A stretch of DNA of 64,000 bases from Zeus faber (taxonomy: Eukaryota > Chordata > Actinopteri > Zeiformes > Zeidae), in NCBI GenBank assembly GCA_960531495.1, contig OY482854.1, positions 12,615,121-12,679,120 on the forward strand, in the 5' to 3' direction. Below, piece after piece: positions 22,000 through 32,187 of the stretch. The position numbers and the translations under genes are program-made. The stretch's first letter is position 1. Every line of letters begins with the position of its first letter. The notes below the pieces were generated by a model, which saw only the letters and a program-made list of their open reading frames with translations, was not told where the DNA came from and ran no database searches.

Positions 22000-22187
22000 G
22001 GGTGCACCGGTCCTGGAGGTACTGCAATACCAGGTCGATGCGTGGAGTGGACGGAGCAAGCCCCTGTTCCATCTCCCTGCTCCAAAAATCAATTTAATAT
22101 ATGGTCCCCGGGTAGGGGACGTATCAGATATTAAACTGATAAGAACAGATACTACACTTGATCTTAGCCAAAAGGCCGAGAAGCGAT
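22000..22187 (-). ncRNA. rnu2: U2 spliceosomal snRNA gene, complete-looking
   Basis: Read from 22187 to 22000, the 188 bases follow vertebrate U2 end to end: 5' end ATCGCTTCTCGGCC, the branch-point pairing sequence GTAGTA at nt 33-38, the Sm site ATTTTTGG, the 3' stem-loops and a 3' terminus GGTGCACCC. U2 pairs with the intron branch site in the spliceosome. Relative to human U2, the hairpin after nt 68 reads GTCCCCTACCCGGGGAC: paired changes preserve the stem, which suggests selection rather than decay. A candidate PSE lies upstream at 22225-22241. A second U2 copy at 42535 onward is destroyed by mobile elements. Expression cannot be judged from sequence. Confidence 0.93.
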
Positions 22188-22224
22188 AACGACAACCTTC
22201 TCGGGGGGAGGACGGCATTCCCCG

Positions 22225-22241
22225 CCATGTCACTCAGGGTG
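22225..22241 (-). promoter_or_regulatory. Candidate U2 proximal sequence element (PSE)
   Basis: On the minus strand CACCCTGAGTGACATGG lies 38-54 bases before the U2 start, the position of the PSE bound by SNAPc in vertebrate snRNA genes. The resemblance to the loose PSE consensus (CACC...GA...) is partial. It is conserved unchanged at 42573-42589 next to the disrupted U2 copy. Confidence 0.45.
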
Positions 22242-22639
22242 GCGGTCTAACACTGAACATTTCGAAAATGTCGAGCCACACCGAGTAAGCACAGGACAAA
22301 CTAAGCCCTCTAACGTGGCGACGAGGAGCGTGTCACAAAACCCGAATATCAAGCAGAAATGTGCTTACAAATGTATATTTGAGTCTCTTTGCAGAACCGG
22401 AAGTCGTCATACCGCTCCTGGGACATTTGACAATAATTGCGTAAAAACACGCAATTCCGGTGCTAAATCAACTCTTACTCGTTAAAGTGGCGTAACGTAT
22501 AAACAATCTTCCTGTTGGAGCTGAACGTTTCTATTATATACTTGTTTGCAGGAATAAATACTTTATTACTTTATATTGTCCGCACTTCCGGGTGACGTCA
22601 TTGTGTGTGCGCGCGTGCGTGTTTGTGCGTGTGTTTTAA

Positions 22640-22856
22640 AAATTGATGACGTACTGTATAAAGATTAATATTTGTACCCCAACTTTGAATTACCTTTTGA
22701 GTCTTTTTATTTTATTTTATTTATATTATTCTATTCACTAACTGCATTACTGCATTATTACTGTGCATAATCCCCGGGCGCCTTGAAAAGACATTTCACT
22801 GCATATATGTATAAACATATGTACATGTATGTGACAAATAAACCTCTTGAATAAAG
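22640..22856 (+). mobile_element. L2-type LINE 3' tail
   Basis: Contains CATTTCACTGCATATATGTA, GTATGTGACAAATAAACCTC and TTGAATAAAG, matching the terminal sequence of the L2 element at 35845. Similar tails in this window lie at 4355-4402, 19745-19795, 24857-24920 (reverse), 26638-26704, 43110-43210 and their duplicates. Confidence 0.65.
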
Positions 22857-22878
22857 ATAATGATACTTTATAAATCCC

Positions 22879-22968
22879 CATACATACATACATACATACA
22901 TACATACATACATACATACATACATACATACATACATACATACATACATACATACATACATACATACA
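22879..22968 (+). repeat. (TACA)n microsatellite
   Basis: About 22 uninterrupted TACA units, following an L2 tail. Absent from block B. Confidence 0.97.
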
Positions 22969-23337
22969 CACAGGCATCCATATATATACGCACATATATA
23001 CAGATAGACATATGTGTATGAACATATACATATAAAATAATTACTGTACTATATAATAGAAATATAATAAAATATAATTTAACTTAGTGTAAGGTAAAAG
23101 CTTAAAAGTGGAAGTTAAATATGAAGTAAAAATGTGCCTTGTGCATTGCCGTTCAGAGGAGGAGTTTCCTCTCCTGGCACAGAGGGGAGTCCTTGTCGGT
23201 GGCTATTGAGGTGGACAGGGATGACCTCCTGTCACGGTCCTTATTGCAGCGGAGCTGAAGGAGCCTCTGGCTGAAGACTCTGTTGTCTGACCAGTAGGTT
23301 GTGTAGGGAGGTGCAGCGTTGTCCATTATGCTGAGAA

Positions 23338-23341
23338 TATG

Positions 23342-23386
<45 letters not shown>

Positions 23387-23460
23387 ATACATTTATATGC
23401 ACATGTGCATGTACATATACATTTATATGCACATGTGCATGTACATATACATGTACATGT
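23338..23460 (+). repeat. (GTATAT)n and related TATG-rich repeat
   Basis: Tandem GTATAT units, then two copies of an ATATGCACATGTGCATGTAC palindrome-rich unit. Block B has the shorter form at 43488-43555. Confidence 0.9.
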
Positions 23461-23632
23461 ATATGACAGAGGACAACAGATATGTCTAATACTTCATGCC
23501 TATATATCAGAACAGTAAATACACCCAAAGGAACACTGCATTTTTCATTGGTTAAAAAAAATATATATATATTTTACTTTTTAGCAGCATGTCTGAATAA
23601 CAGGGGGAAAACATACTTAGGTAGCGTATCAT

Positions 23633-24198
23633 TTACATTACATTCAGTCATTTAGCAGACGCTTTTATCCAAAGCGACTTACAATTATTCAAACGGACGC
23701 AGTATCTTCCTCCCTTACACCAACCGCCTGCATGTCCTCCCTCACCACATCCATAAACCTTCTCTTTGGCCTTCCTCTTTTCCTCTTGCCTGGCAGCTCC
23801 ATCCTCAGCATCCTTCTCCCAATGTAACTCATCTCTCCTACACACATGTCCAAAACATCTCAATCCACTCCACCCTGCCTGTACTCTTTTCTTCACCTCT
23901 CTTCTGCGCTCTCTGCTGCTTTGGATGGTCAACCCCACATACTTGAACTCATCCGCCTTCTCCACCTCCACTCCTCGCATTCTCAGCAGAAAGGCTCCTA
24001 TTTGGGAGATAACCCGGCGGAGCACGGCGCCAACCCAGGACCCCAGTTTACCAGTTTACATCAGGAGCAATTAGGGGTTAAGTGTCTTGCTCAAGGACAC
24101 TACAGCATGCTAGCAGGAGGAGCCTGGGATCGAACCAGCAACCCTTAGATCACTAGACCACCAGCTCTACCGCCTGAGCTACCATCCCCATCTATCCC
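23633..24198 (-). mobile_element. tRNA-SINE insertion, interrupted, with 9-bp target duplication
   Basis: The SINE tail (23640-23702) and head (24059-24192), both reverse-oriented, match the SINE at 7833. Direct repeats GCGTATCAT flank the whole (23624-23632 and 24199-24207). Block B at about 43713-43725 has the empty site (GCCTATCAT once), so the SINE arrived in A after the A/B duplication or was never in B. The SINE itself is split by a LINE/SINE chimeric segment at 23703-24058. Confidence 0.88.
23703..24058 (-). pseudogene. RTE-LINE/SINE chimeric segment inside the SINE
   Basis: 23703-23987 is the C-terminal part of the RTE-like ORF (GRRMLRMELPGKRKRG-type frame) with about 270 bases deleted internally. 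23988-24058 is a piece of the SINE-like repeat seen at 21403. It lacks the LINE 3' end (it starts TATCTTCCTCCC), so it did not arrive by normal target-primed insertion. The LINE-to-SINE junction is the same as at 29096. Confidence 0.7.
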
Positions 24199-24539
24199 GC
24201 GTATCATATATTCTCACGTGCTATTTATGTCATTTTTCATACGCAGATGTTACAGCAATAATTCATGACTGAATGCTACATGATATGTTACAGATTTGAC
24301 TTCTGGTGTGAGAAAAGCACAACGGTTGTATTTAATTTAATTTTTTTTTACTTCCTGGGACTCCGGGTTGAACACCCACATCCCACGGGACACAATGCAT
24401 CCCTTAATTCAGGATTTGTGCAAAGTGCTTAGCTTACTGCATCACCCAGCATTTTAGGCAAGTGAATTGTGTGTGTTATTATTTTATTTTTTTCGCACTT
24501 TGCAACACTATACGAAGGACATTTTAAACTCTCATTCAG

Positions 24540-24663
24540 GGACATGGTAAATGTCCAGCTGGGCAAACTACTCACAGATGAACTGGAAAACACCAGCTCT
24601 CCCATTTTCTCTGACATGTTTTGTGATGTGAAACCCAGACGCAGTTCATCCAACGGCCACTAG
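24540..24663 (+). other. Exon-like block, copy A
   Basis: Same structure as at 3728: AG acceptor, frame DMVNVQLGKLLTDELENTSS then PIFSDMFCDVKPRRSSSNGH, stop TAG at 24661-24663. Compared with copy C it differs by TDE/AVV and R/C replacements. Unrecognised. Confidence 0.35.
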
Positions 24664-24733
24664 GGCGAAAGCTCCGACTGTCGGATACGGTTACGGACGA
24701 GTTGTGACGCAGGCCCAATTTATCTTGCGCTCC

Positions 24734-24830
24734 TGTGGCGGTAATACCCACCGTGTCCACCAGAGGGCAGTACAAGACAAATATGCCCTTTACTGCCCTC
24801 TGGTGGAGCATGGTGGGTATTACCGCCACA
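24734..24830. repeat. Fold-back inverted repeat with two CTCF-like motifs
   Basis: Arms 24734-24772 and 24791-24830 are near-perfect reverse complements (about 39 bp, 18-base loop), beginning TGTGGCGGTAATACCCACC. Each arm carries CCACCAGAGGGCAG, a close match to the CTCF core consensus, so the two sites face each other. It may be a fold-back MITE. The same structure is at 44258-44354 in block B. Confidence 0.85.
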
Positions 24831-25429
24831 TGGACGCATGTACAGACCATAATGATTCAAGGTTGGAGAGGTTTATTTGTCACTTACATATACAGTTACA
24901 TACTCTCATACATATATGCATAAAGTTAATATGCGTGTATGGCCCCAATTGTGTCAGTGTGGTGATTGTTAAGGAGAAACATCCATATCTTCTGCATTTC
25001 TGGCTTGATTGTGAAGGCCAATCGCTCATTTTATATCTTAACATCTTTTTGACTTGCACTCATTTCACCAACCCTGGATCCTATGGTGAATCTAAGTATT
25101 TTGTAGTTCAATTTCCCATTGAGATTGAAATAAAAAGTTTTTATATATCTTTTTTTTTTTTTTTTATTGTCTTGGAAGAGAACATGGGGTAAGTCACTTC
25201 ATACAAAATGAATCCGACCAAATTATAAAGTTCGACCTAATTAGAACATAGTATCGACCTGTATAATTAGATTAATTGGGGGTAGTGTCTATGTATGAAG
25301 AGTTATATTAAAGTAATGAAAATATTCATGTAAACACTGTCAGTCTGTACTTTAAAGCCCAAAACAGGAGCTAAACACTTATTTTTGGTCAACACTGTCT
25401 ATATGTATTTTACAGGGGCCTATTATGGA

Positions 25430-25475
25430 CACACACACACACACATACACACACACACACACACACACATACACA

Positions 25476-25535
<60 letters not shown>
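25430..25535 (+). repeat. (CA)n microsatellite, interrupted
   Basis: CA repeats with scattered TACA interruptions, about 106 bases; block B has a pure, shorter tract at 44990-45041. Confidence 0.97.
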
Positions 25536-25537
<2 letters not shown>

Positions 25538-26260
25538 TGTAAACCTCTGGTGCTCTTGGAGGGGAATATAACTTAGGAAGAAAGAGGGAACATTATCAGC
25601 ACAAAGACTGAAGGTGGCATAATAAATCCAGGTGTGTATCCTCGGTGTGTATTTCATCAAGATGGTTTTTTTTCTTCATGTATGAGTCCACTCATTGAAG
25701 ACTTTATCATTTGTCAAACATACTTGAGCACTCGGGCCTGGATTTGTCTTTGTGCGTGTAATGTTTCCTCTTTCTATCTAATTGTCCTGCATCACTGACT
25801 TTGGGTCAAGTCAGGTTTATTTCTTGAGAAGTTATTTGCGGTGCAGTCTCAAAGCTCTTCACAAGCTTCACATTTCACATAGAAATCAACAGCATAGCTT
25901 TAGATTGGATGCCTTTTACGGATGAAATTCCAATGCTGATGTGTCAGTGAATAAAATAATATTAGTAAAAATAGTTCAAATCAAACTTCTGCTTTTGCAG
26001 TAACCCTTCAAATTAAATTAGACCATCTCTGGTTCTTTAAGGCCATGATAAGTAGATCATAAATATTGTACATGTGTTGTTTTTAACTCTTTGTCCTCAC
26101 ACTTTATCTCTCTCTCGCTCTCTCTCTCTCTATCTATTAACACTAAACTCACGAACTAATCCAACTACGTGAAGAAACAGACTCCAAATGAGAATGGAAT
26201 AACAAAAAAAGAAAATGGTTGAAAACGAAACAAAGATTACACCAGAGAAAATAAAAACGT

Positions 26261-26816
26261 TTTAACGTTTCAGTCAACTATTCTCCATCTAATATGCAAC
26301 TAATATTAACATCCATTCTTATTTAAGATCCCTTTCAACCTGTTGGCCACACACCCCCTACTGGCCAGGAAGGGCATTGCAAATGGCCCGCCAAATCAAA
26401 AGATGGCAAAACAAAAGATTTCGATGGAGTTTTTTAATATAAAAAAAAAAAAGATACATCTCAAGATATTGAAAAGCTAAATTCACGGTATCAACTTTGA
26501 AAATGAATCACCACTGTGCTAAACCAACTGAAGAATTACGATTGTGGCGCCGCCCCTTGTGGCCGCCTGCACAAGCGCCTCGTGTTACACACATTTTTGT
26601 ATTTTTAGAGCTTATTGTGCGTCATCACAGGGTGTCGTGACATTTCACTACATATACGTATGACCGCATGTATATGTATGTGACAAATAATCTCTTGAGC
26701 TTGAACTAAAATGAGCATCAGGGGTCTAAGTTTTCCGAGTTCCACTTTTGACGGAACGCACCTGCTTCATTAGCGCGCCACGGCAACGCGACGAGGGTTG
26801 AACAGGTGTTGAGCAA
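26261..26816. other. Non-coding spacer with L2-like tail
   Basis: Contains an L2 3' tail at about 26638-26704 (TTTCACTACATATACGTATG, GTGACAAATAATCTC). No ORF is supported. It leads into the CCAAT/NRF1 promoter candidate. Confidence 0.5.
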
Positions 26817-26874
26817 CCAATCAAAATGGAGTATTCGGCCCCTAACTCGCGCACGCGCAGACATTCCAGCCAAT
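26817..26874 (+). promoter_or_regulatory. Candidate TATA-less promoter, copy A
   Basis: Two CCAAT boxes (26817-26821, 26870-26874) bracket an NRF1-type GCGCACGCGC (26849-26858). A GC-rich stretch with a possible donor GTAAGT at about 26927 follows, and an ATG at 27004. This arrangement is typical of vertebrate housekeeping promoters; use is inferred. Confidence 0.5.
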
Positions 26875-27003
26875 GGGAGAGCAGACACTGGACAGCAGCA
26901 GCAGCACGCGCTCTGCAGGAACGCCGTAAGTAGACTTGAGCTCTGACCGAACAGACACGTTTATCCTCTTATTTGGAACCATTTCACCGACAATACAGCA
27001 GCT

Positions 27004-27282
27004 ATGCATTCCAAGTCCCCCAAAAGAAACGTCTCGGAGGAAATGAAAGAGTTTAAAAGTGCGTGGAACGATTTGTTTGCTTTCACCGTCAACGCTGCTG
27101 GCTTACCGCTAAACAAGGTAATATTGAAAGACACTTCCAGAACATACACACTGCGTTTGTTGAAAAGTATCCGGCTGGGGATGATTGAAATAGAGCGATT
27201 TCGGAACTGCTGCAAAAAGCAGAGCAACTGTTATTTTCAGAATTTTAAGAACGTAAATAAAGACATTTCCAACGTAACTTGA
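27004..27282 (+). pseudogene. Unrecognised ORF, copy A (frameshifted relative to B)
   Basis: Starts MHSKSPKRNVSEEMKEFKSA and agrees with the 80-aa frame in block B until about 27187, where two extra bases (GAAATAGAG versus GAAAGAG) shift the frame. An alternative reading is a 114-nt first exon (27004-27117) ending at AAG|GTAATA, in phase 0. A polyadenylation signal AATAAA lies just past the B-type stop. The A copy is therefore likely broken if the ORF is unspliced. Confidence 0.4.
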
Positions 27283-27599
27283 TGGGGTAAAGGCACATTT
27301 TAATTTCAACAGAATGCAGGAAATGAAGAGTTTCAGGCTCTAAATGTTATGAGTGAGGACGCCCAGACCACCCGCTAAATGTGTCCGCCCCCAATGTTTA
27401 AATAAAACCGAAGCCACTGCTCCCGCCAGCGGGAGCTTCCAGCCAAATCACCTGAGTCGTCTCTTCAGTGTCCTGCCTCTCATTTGCACTTGACTGCATT
27501 CAAAATAATTAACATATTAATGAAGGCTCATTTAGACTTAATAGGCTGTGTTACCTTCATTATAAGGCTACAGGCTGTTTTGTGACTCCAGACAGATTA

Positions 27600-27665
27600 T
27601 TTTCTGCCTTCCCCCCCCCCCCCCCCAGAAATGGCTCTTTTGGTGGTAAAGGTTGCCAACCCCTG
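27600..27665 (-). mobile_element. hAT (Charlie-like) terminal end
   Basis: On the minus strand the sequence begins CAGGGGTTGGCAACCTTTAC and continues through CCAAAAGAGCC, a terminal sequence common to hAT-Charlie non-autonomous elements. The opposite end was not found. The same end lies at 47100-47152 in B and a related one at 29337. Confidence 0.6.
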
Positions 27666-28181
27666 ACCTAAACCCTCCTGACAGGTGGACTTGCATGTAG
27701 GTGAGGCGTCCAGGTGAGCGACATGAAACTGTGCATCGGAGCGTGTGTTTTTAATTACTTGTTCAACAGGATGAGTTCAACTTCCTCCATTTGTTAGGTA
27801 TGATATCATATCCATGTGTCTTGTTTATGAGATCAATTGAGCTTTGTGTGTGGATATGAAATATTTTTTTTTACTCAGTACTTTTAAACTTTTTTTTGCG
27901 TTAGTGCTTGTAAAACTCTTCTCCTGCTTCATAGATTTCTTTCCTACATGCGTGTTCGTCCTGGGATTTAAGTTTGTTTGTTTTTTTTCTAATAACAATT
28001 CAATTGTTAATTGGTTCTCGGGTCTTGAACCTCTGGTCTAATTTAATTAAAGTTAACCCCATGGCTATAAAGTTTAGATCTCTGAGTAGGACTTCACCTT
28101 TGCTCGAGTATCAGGGCTTATGGAATTTGGAACGAAAGGTTGAAGATGGGACGTGATAAAAATGATATACCCTTGTGACCA

Positions 28182-28539
28182 GTAGAGCTCCCTCAGCGAT
28201 AACAGCCTGCACATATTGGAGGGCATTAAAATATGTCATGAGATTTAGCCTTAGCAACCGTCTGCTCAGTCAGTGCTACAACCTGTGGGCGCCGCTTGTA
28301 TTGCAGCCAATTTAACAATGTTAAATGATTGCAATACAACTCGTAACCGAAGCAGGAATCTATGGCAAGTAATGGTTTTATAATAATTGTAACTTAAATG
28401 TATTTTTCCAAGTGTGGATTGTGAAAAGAAAATCAAAGAAATGTAATTTTCCCGTACCTTTGACTTGACTCATCACTTGTCATAACGGATCTAAGTATCA
28501 ATGTTGTGCTTGAAGTGACACATATATCCAATACCTTCT
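28182..28539. other. No gene seen
   Basis: Sequence right of block A without recognisable coding or repeat features. Confidence 0.45.
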
Positions 28540-29095
28540 GTTCTGCGTATCTTCCTCCCTTACACCAACCGCCTGCATGTCCTCCCTCACCACATCCATA
28601 AACCTTCTCTTTGGCCTTCCTCTTTTCCTCTTGCCTGGCAGCTCCATCCTCAGCATCCTTCTCCCAATGTAACTCATCTCTCCTACACACGTGTCCAAAA
28701 CATCTCAATCTGGCCTCTCTCAATTTTTCACCAAACTGTCCAACCTGAGCTGTCCCTCTAACGTACTCATTGTTAATCCTGCCATCCTTGTCACTCCCAA
28801 TGACAATCTCAACATCCTCAACTGTGCCACCTCCAGTTCAGCCACCTGCCTTTTTGTCAGTGCCACCGCCTCTAAACCGTACAACATAGCTGGTCTCACC
28901 CCCGTCTTGTAGACCTTCCCTTTCACTCTTGCTGGAACCCTTCTGTCACAGATCACTCCGGACACTCTTCTCCACCCACTCCACCCTGCCTGTACTCTAT
29001 TCTTCACCTCTCTTCTGCGCTCTCTGCTGCTTTGGATGGTCGACCCCACGTACTTGAACTCATCCGCCTTCTCCACCTCCACTTCTCGCATTCTC
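28540..29095 (-). pseudogene. RTE-like LINE ORF C-terminal fragment
   Basis: Minus-strand frames 29095-28720 (EVEVEKADEFKYVGSTIQSS, VSGVICDRRVPARVKGKVYK, LYGLEAVALTKRQVAELEVA) and 28698-28498 (MDTCVGEMSYIGRRMLRMEL) correspond to the 3' part of the RTE element at 72-2849. One frameshift lies near 28720. The 5' end is fused to a SINE-like segment. Confidence 0.8.
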
Positions 29096-29170
29096 AACAG
29101 AAAGGCTCCTATTTGGGAGATAACCCGCCGGAGCACGGCGCCAACCCAGGACCTTCTTGCTCTGAGGCAG
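29096..29170 (-). repeat. SINE-like segment fused to the RTE fragment
   Basis: On the minus strand, GCTGCCTCAGAGCAAGAAGG, then GGAGCCTTTCTG runs straight into the LINE (TTGAGAATGCGAGAAG). It lacks the box-B region present in the repeat at 21403. The junction and this deletion are shared with 23988-24058. Confidence 0.7.
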
Positions 29171-29336
29171 CAGTGCAATGCACCGTGCCACTCAAAAGGG
29201 TTTTCTGACCTGTTCCCCTGAAGTTGGAAAACACGCCCTGGATCCATATTCAGGCCCTCCATCACAACCTTCCTGAAGAAAAAGTCACGGCTGCAGACCT
29301 GGGTCCTTTTTTCCAACACACTGCATCTGTCCAGCC
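29171..29336 (-). other. Possible LINE ORF1 remnant
   Basis: The minus-strand frame reads CSRDFFFRKVVMEGLNMDPG and RVFQLQGN, which resembles the RNA-binding N-terminal part of Tx1-type ORF1 proteins (compare MTRELFGRVVLLGALKIGEV in the element at 42438). Too short for assignment. Confidence 0.3.
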
Positions 29337-30975
29337 CAGGGGTCGGCAAACTTTTTGACTCGTGGGCCACAATGGGTTCTAAAATTTTACAGAGGGGCCG
29401 TGCCAGGAGCCGATGGATGTAGTGTTTGTGTGAAGTAATATGAATGACATGTAAAGGCCATTGCATAAAAGGTTTTGGCCTTTATTAGATAGTAAAGCAA
29501 GGATATGCCAGGCTTTTTGGGGAGAAAAAAAAAAATGAAGAAAAAAATGCAGTTATCAACAGCAGTAAAAAAAATATTTCACAAAAAAAACCTATCATGC
29601 TTTGGCATATGCCTACCTAACCATACACTTCTTCAGATTCACTTTCAGATCACTTTTAGGAATTCAACCAGAGGTTTTTAGAGCCTGGTTTTCTTTGATG
29701 TTTTACTTGTTCTATTTACCATGGCCTTGAGCATCCTGCATTGTTTAAGAATGTCAGCTAGTTTTCAATCCCTCCCACCCAGCCTGCTTTTTGTACAAAT
29801 TATTTCCAAAATGCATTTTTTTCACCACACAGTAGAGAAACTCGTGTGCATTTTCAGTGGGAACAGTGTTGTTGGTCTCCCTTTTTTGCCAGTGCATCAA
29901 AGTCTGGAGTAAGTTGGTGTGGCAATTCTCAGGATAGATCTGAGGTGTTGCTCCGTTAACTTAGATCTTTGACGGCTTTGTTGTTGATCATGAGGCTGAA
30001 CGTCTGCTCACACACGTAGGTCGAGCCAAACAATGCCAGCATCTTCTGTGCCGTCCTCCGCAGGTTTGGAAACTTGGCTTCATTAAGTGAAGCATAAAAG
30101 TCATTCAGTTTAAGAGAGTTGAACTTCTCCTTTAACACGGAGTCAGACTGAAGATCGATCAGTTCTAACTGCAGCTCCTGTGGTGCTGCTTCAGGATCTT
30201 GTGACAGGGGACAGGACACCAACTGAAGTGACTTTTCAATTTTTTCAAAATCAGAGAACCGACGGCAGAATTCTCTGTGTAGGTCATCCAGCGATTTGCT
30301 GTATTTCTTTGCGTTTCGGGGGTCCTCTTTCTGCATGGCTAATGTGGGGAAATGAGCGAAAGATTCGTTATAAAGTTGTCTGGAGAATAAGGTCAGCTTG
30401 GATTTGAAGGCCCTCACATTTGTGTAATGTTGTGTACAAACTGATCTTTCCCCTGTAGCTCCACATTCAGTTCATTCATGTGTGAAAATATGTCCACAAC
30501 ATACGCAAAGTCACAGAGCCAGTTCTTGTCCCTCGGCTCAGGAAAGTCGTCAGATTTCCCCATTAACTCCAAAAATGTGCTGATCTCCTCTTTCAGCTCC
30601 CATACTCGTTGGAACACTTTGCCCAAACTTAACCAGCGGACACGACAGTGGTAAAGCAAGTCCTGGTGATCGGCATCGGTTTCTTCCAGGCACGTAATAA
30701 ACTGACTATGCTGAAGTCCCCTCGCTCGTATGAAGTTAACAAGTTTTACAACTGGATTAACGACATGATTAAGCTGCAATACCGATTTACACAGACTCCT
30801 GATGAATGATGCAGTGAAGAAAAATAACATCCTGTTCAGGGTTTTCCTCTTTCACTTTATCCTGGATTCTTTTCAGTAGCCCGACGTGTTTTCCAGCTAA
30901 ATTTGGGGATCCATCCGTGGTGACGCTGGCAAGTTTACTCCAAGGTAGTTTCATTCTTTCGATTACAGCAGACAC
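29337..30975 (-). mobile_element. hAT (Charlie-like) transposon, 5'-truncated
   Basis: The left end CAGGGGTCGGCAAAC at 29337 and the following GACTCGTGGGCCACAATGGG are characteristic of hAT elements of the GTF2IRD2/EPM2AIP1-related group. A minus-strand transposase fills 30975-29956. The right end is lost at about 30975, where unrelated AT-rich sequence starts. Confidence 0.8.
29956..30975 (-). pseudogene. hAT transposase, C-terminal two-thirds
   Basis: Three linked pieces: 30975-30787 (KLASVTTDGSPNLAGKHVGL, FLHCIIHQESV), 30830-30414 (SLCKSVLQLNHVVNPVVKLV, YHCRVRWLSLGKVFQRVWEL) and 30417-29956 (AFKSKLTLFSRQLYNESFAH, ending in TAQKMLALFGSTYVCEQTFS plus LMINNKA, the hATC dimerisation motif). 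TTDGSP and the HCxxHQ block belong to the RNase-H-like catalytic region. The pieces overlap at small frameshifts, so the protein is nearly continuous but not intact. The N-terminal zinc-finger part is missing. Confidence 0.85.
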
Positions 30976-31139
30976 CCGGTCATATTACTTTTATTTAACA
31001 AAAATTTAAAAACAAAGTACTGTACAATAATGCAATCCCTGTTAGAAGGGCATGGCACTATGTATAATGTGAAAAATACAGCAGTCAAAAAAGAGTGTCA
31101 AATGTAGTCCTGCCATCTTTGCAGTTTGTGGCGGGCTAG
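30976..31139. other. AT-rich junction sequence
   Basis: Lies between the broken hAT and the scrambled Keno-like fragment. It might be an element 3' UTR but shows no match to 33946-34080. Confidence 0.4.
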
Positions 31140-32174
31140 CAGAACCTGCACCTCTCGAGGCCGCACGCTCCGTCCGTGCGGGCCCTGCACCTGCGACAGA
31201 ACGCGTGCTGCCGACATCACCCCTGGGCACCTGCGGGATACTCTCTGAGCAGTACTTGGTACTGCCGCTTGCCCGACCAGAACCGGTTGGCGTCGTTCAG
31301 GCGCCAAGGGTACCAGCAACCCTTTCACACCCGGGTCAGCCCTAATGCCTGCCGCCAGGGGCTCCATATGAGGGATGTGGCACAAGGGCGAGAGCGGACA
31401 CCTTACCCCTGAGTGCAACCAAAAAATCACCCCTAGGTGACCATTAACACGAACTGTGCTCCCACAGCCGCAAACAACTTACGCAGCCACCAGACAAAAC
31501 CCTTCCCTAAGCCTACTCTCTCCAAAGCCTTAAACATAAAGCCCCAGTGAACCCTATCAAAGGCTTTGGCCTGATCGAGACCAACCACCATGAGCAGTTG
31601 ACGTCTATCCTCTACCCAAGCGATAGCGTCTTTGATGAGCTGGCGGTTCCACCTCCCAGAGCACCCAGCCACCCCACACGTTTGGTCCACGTGGACCGTG
31701 TCTGGGAGGACTGCACGCAGACGGTCAGCGAGCACCTTAGCTAAAAGCTTATAGTCCACGCACAGCATGGTCAATGGCCGCCAGCTGTTAAGGTCGGTGG
31801 CGTCGCCCCTCTTAAATAGTAGGGAGATCACCCCCTTAGCCATCGACCCTCCCAGCGCCCCAGTGCGGAGGACCTCGGTCAGCACCACCGGCCCCAGTGT
31901 CCCCCAATACTTGAGGTAGAACTCGGCCGGTAAGCCGTCGATGCCCGGGACCTTTCGCTTTCCCATCCTACGAAGGGCCCCCATTAGGTCCTCCAGTGTG
32001 AGGGGGGACACCAAAGCCTCTGCCAGGTCAGGAGGCACGCGCCGGGTGACATGCTCTAAGAAAGCCTCCGCCCGGGCCTCATCCACCGTTCTTTCACAGA
32101 AGAGGGAGCGATAATGGTCTGTGGCGACCCGCACCATCGACTCCGCCTCTGTCGCCACCTTCCCCTGGCTACCT
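31140..32174 (-). mobile_element. Keno-like retrotransposon, second copy, scrambled
   Basis: Minus strand 32158-31433 is the RT region (MATEAESMVRVATDHYRSLF, KVPGIDGLPAEFYLKYWG, VVGLDQAKAFDRVHWGFMFK), with one in-frame difference set from the main copy. At about 31306 it jumps to an ORF1 piece in the same orientation (31305-31140, related to 41840-42060). RT followed by ORF1 is the reverse of the normal order, so this is a rearranged copy. Its right side meets U2 nt 104 at 32175. The YADD part of RT is missing. Confidence 0.8.
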
Positions 32175-32187
32175 AAAAATCCATTTA
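32175..32187 (-). pseudogene. U2 snRNA fragment, nt about 92-104
   Basis: AAAAATCCATTTA is the reverse complement of U2 around the Sm site. It is continuous with the U2 piece at 33890-33945 once the pogo element and one TA are removed. Confidence 0.85.

Larger units (their letters stand above)
22188..28181 (+). repeat. Paralogous U2-flank block A
   Basis: Matches 42536-47227 and, after an inserted LINE, 51640-52078 in the same orientation, about 20.35 kb away. Differences: A has a (TACA)n array and adjacent DNA (about 22810-23055) missing in B, an SINE insertion at 23633-24198 with target duplication, and longer (CA)n. Similarity ends after ATGATATACC near 28181. The duplication includes the U2 promoter and 5' end. 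Confidence 0.92.

Noticed and set aside
22747..23031. Repetitive MYVC protein
   Set aside because: Translation of the (TACA)n microsatellite.
22881..23460. CRISPR-like array of short repeats
   Set aside because: Plain tandem microsatellites without unique spacers, in a eukaryotic context.
25379..25660. Cys/Val repeat ORFs
   Set aside because: Translation of the (CA)n tract; length varies between paralogues.
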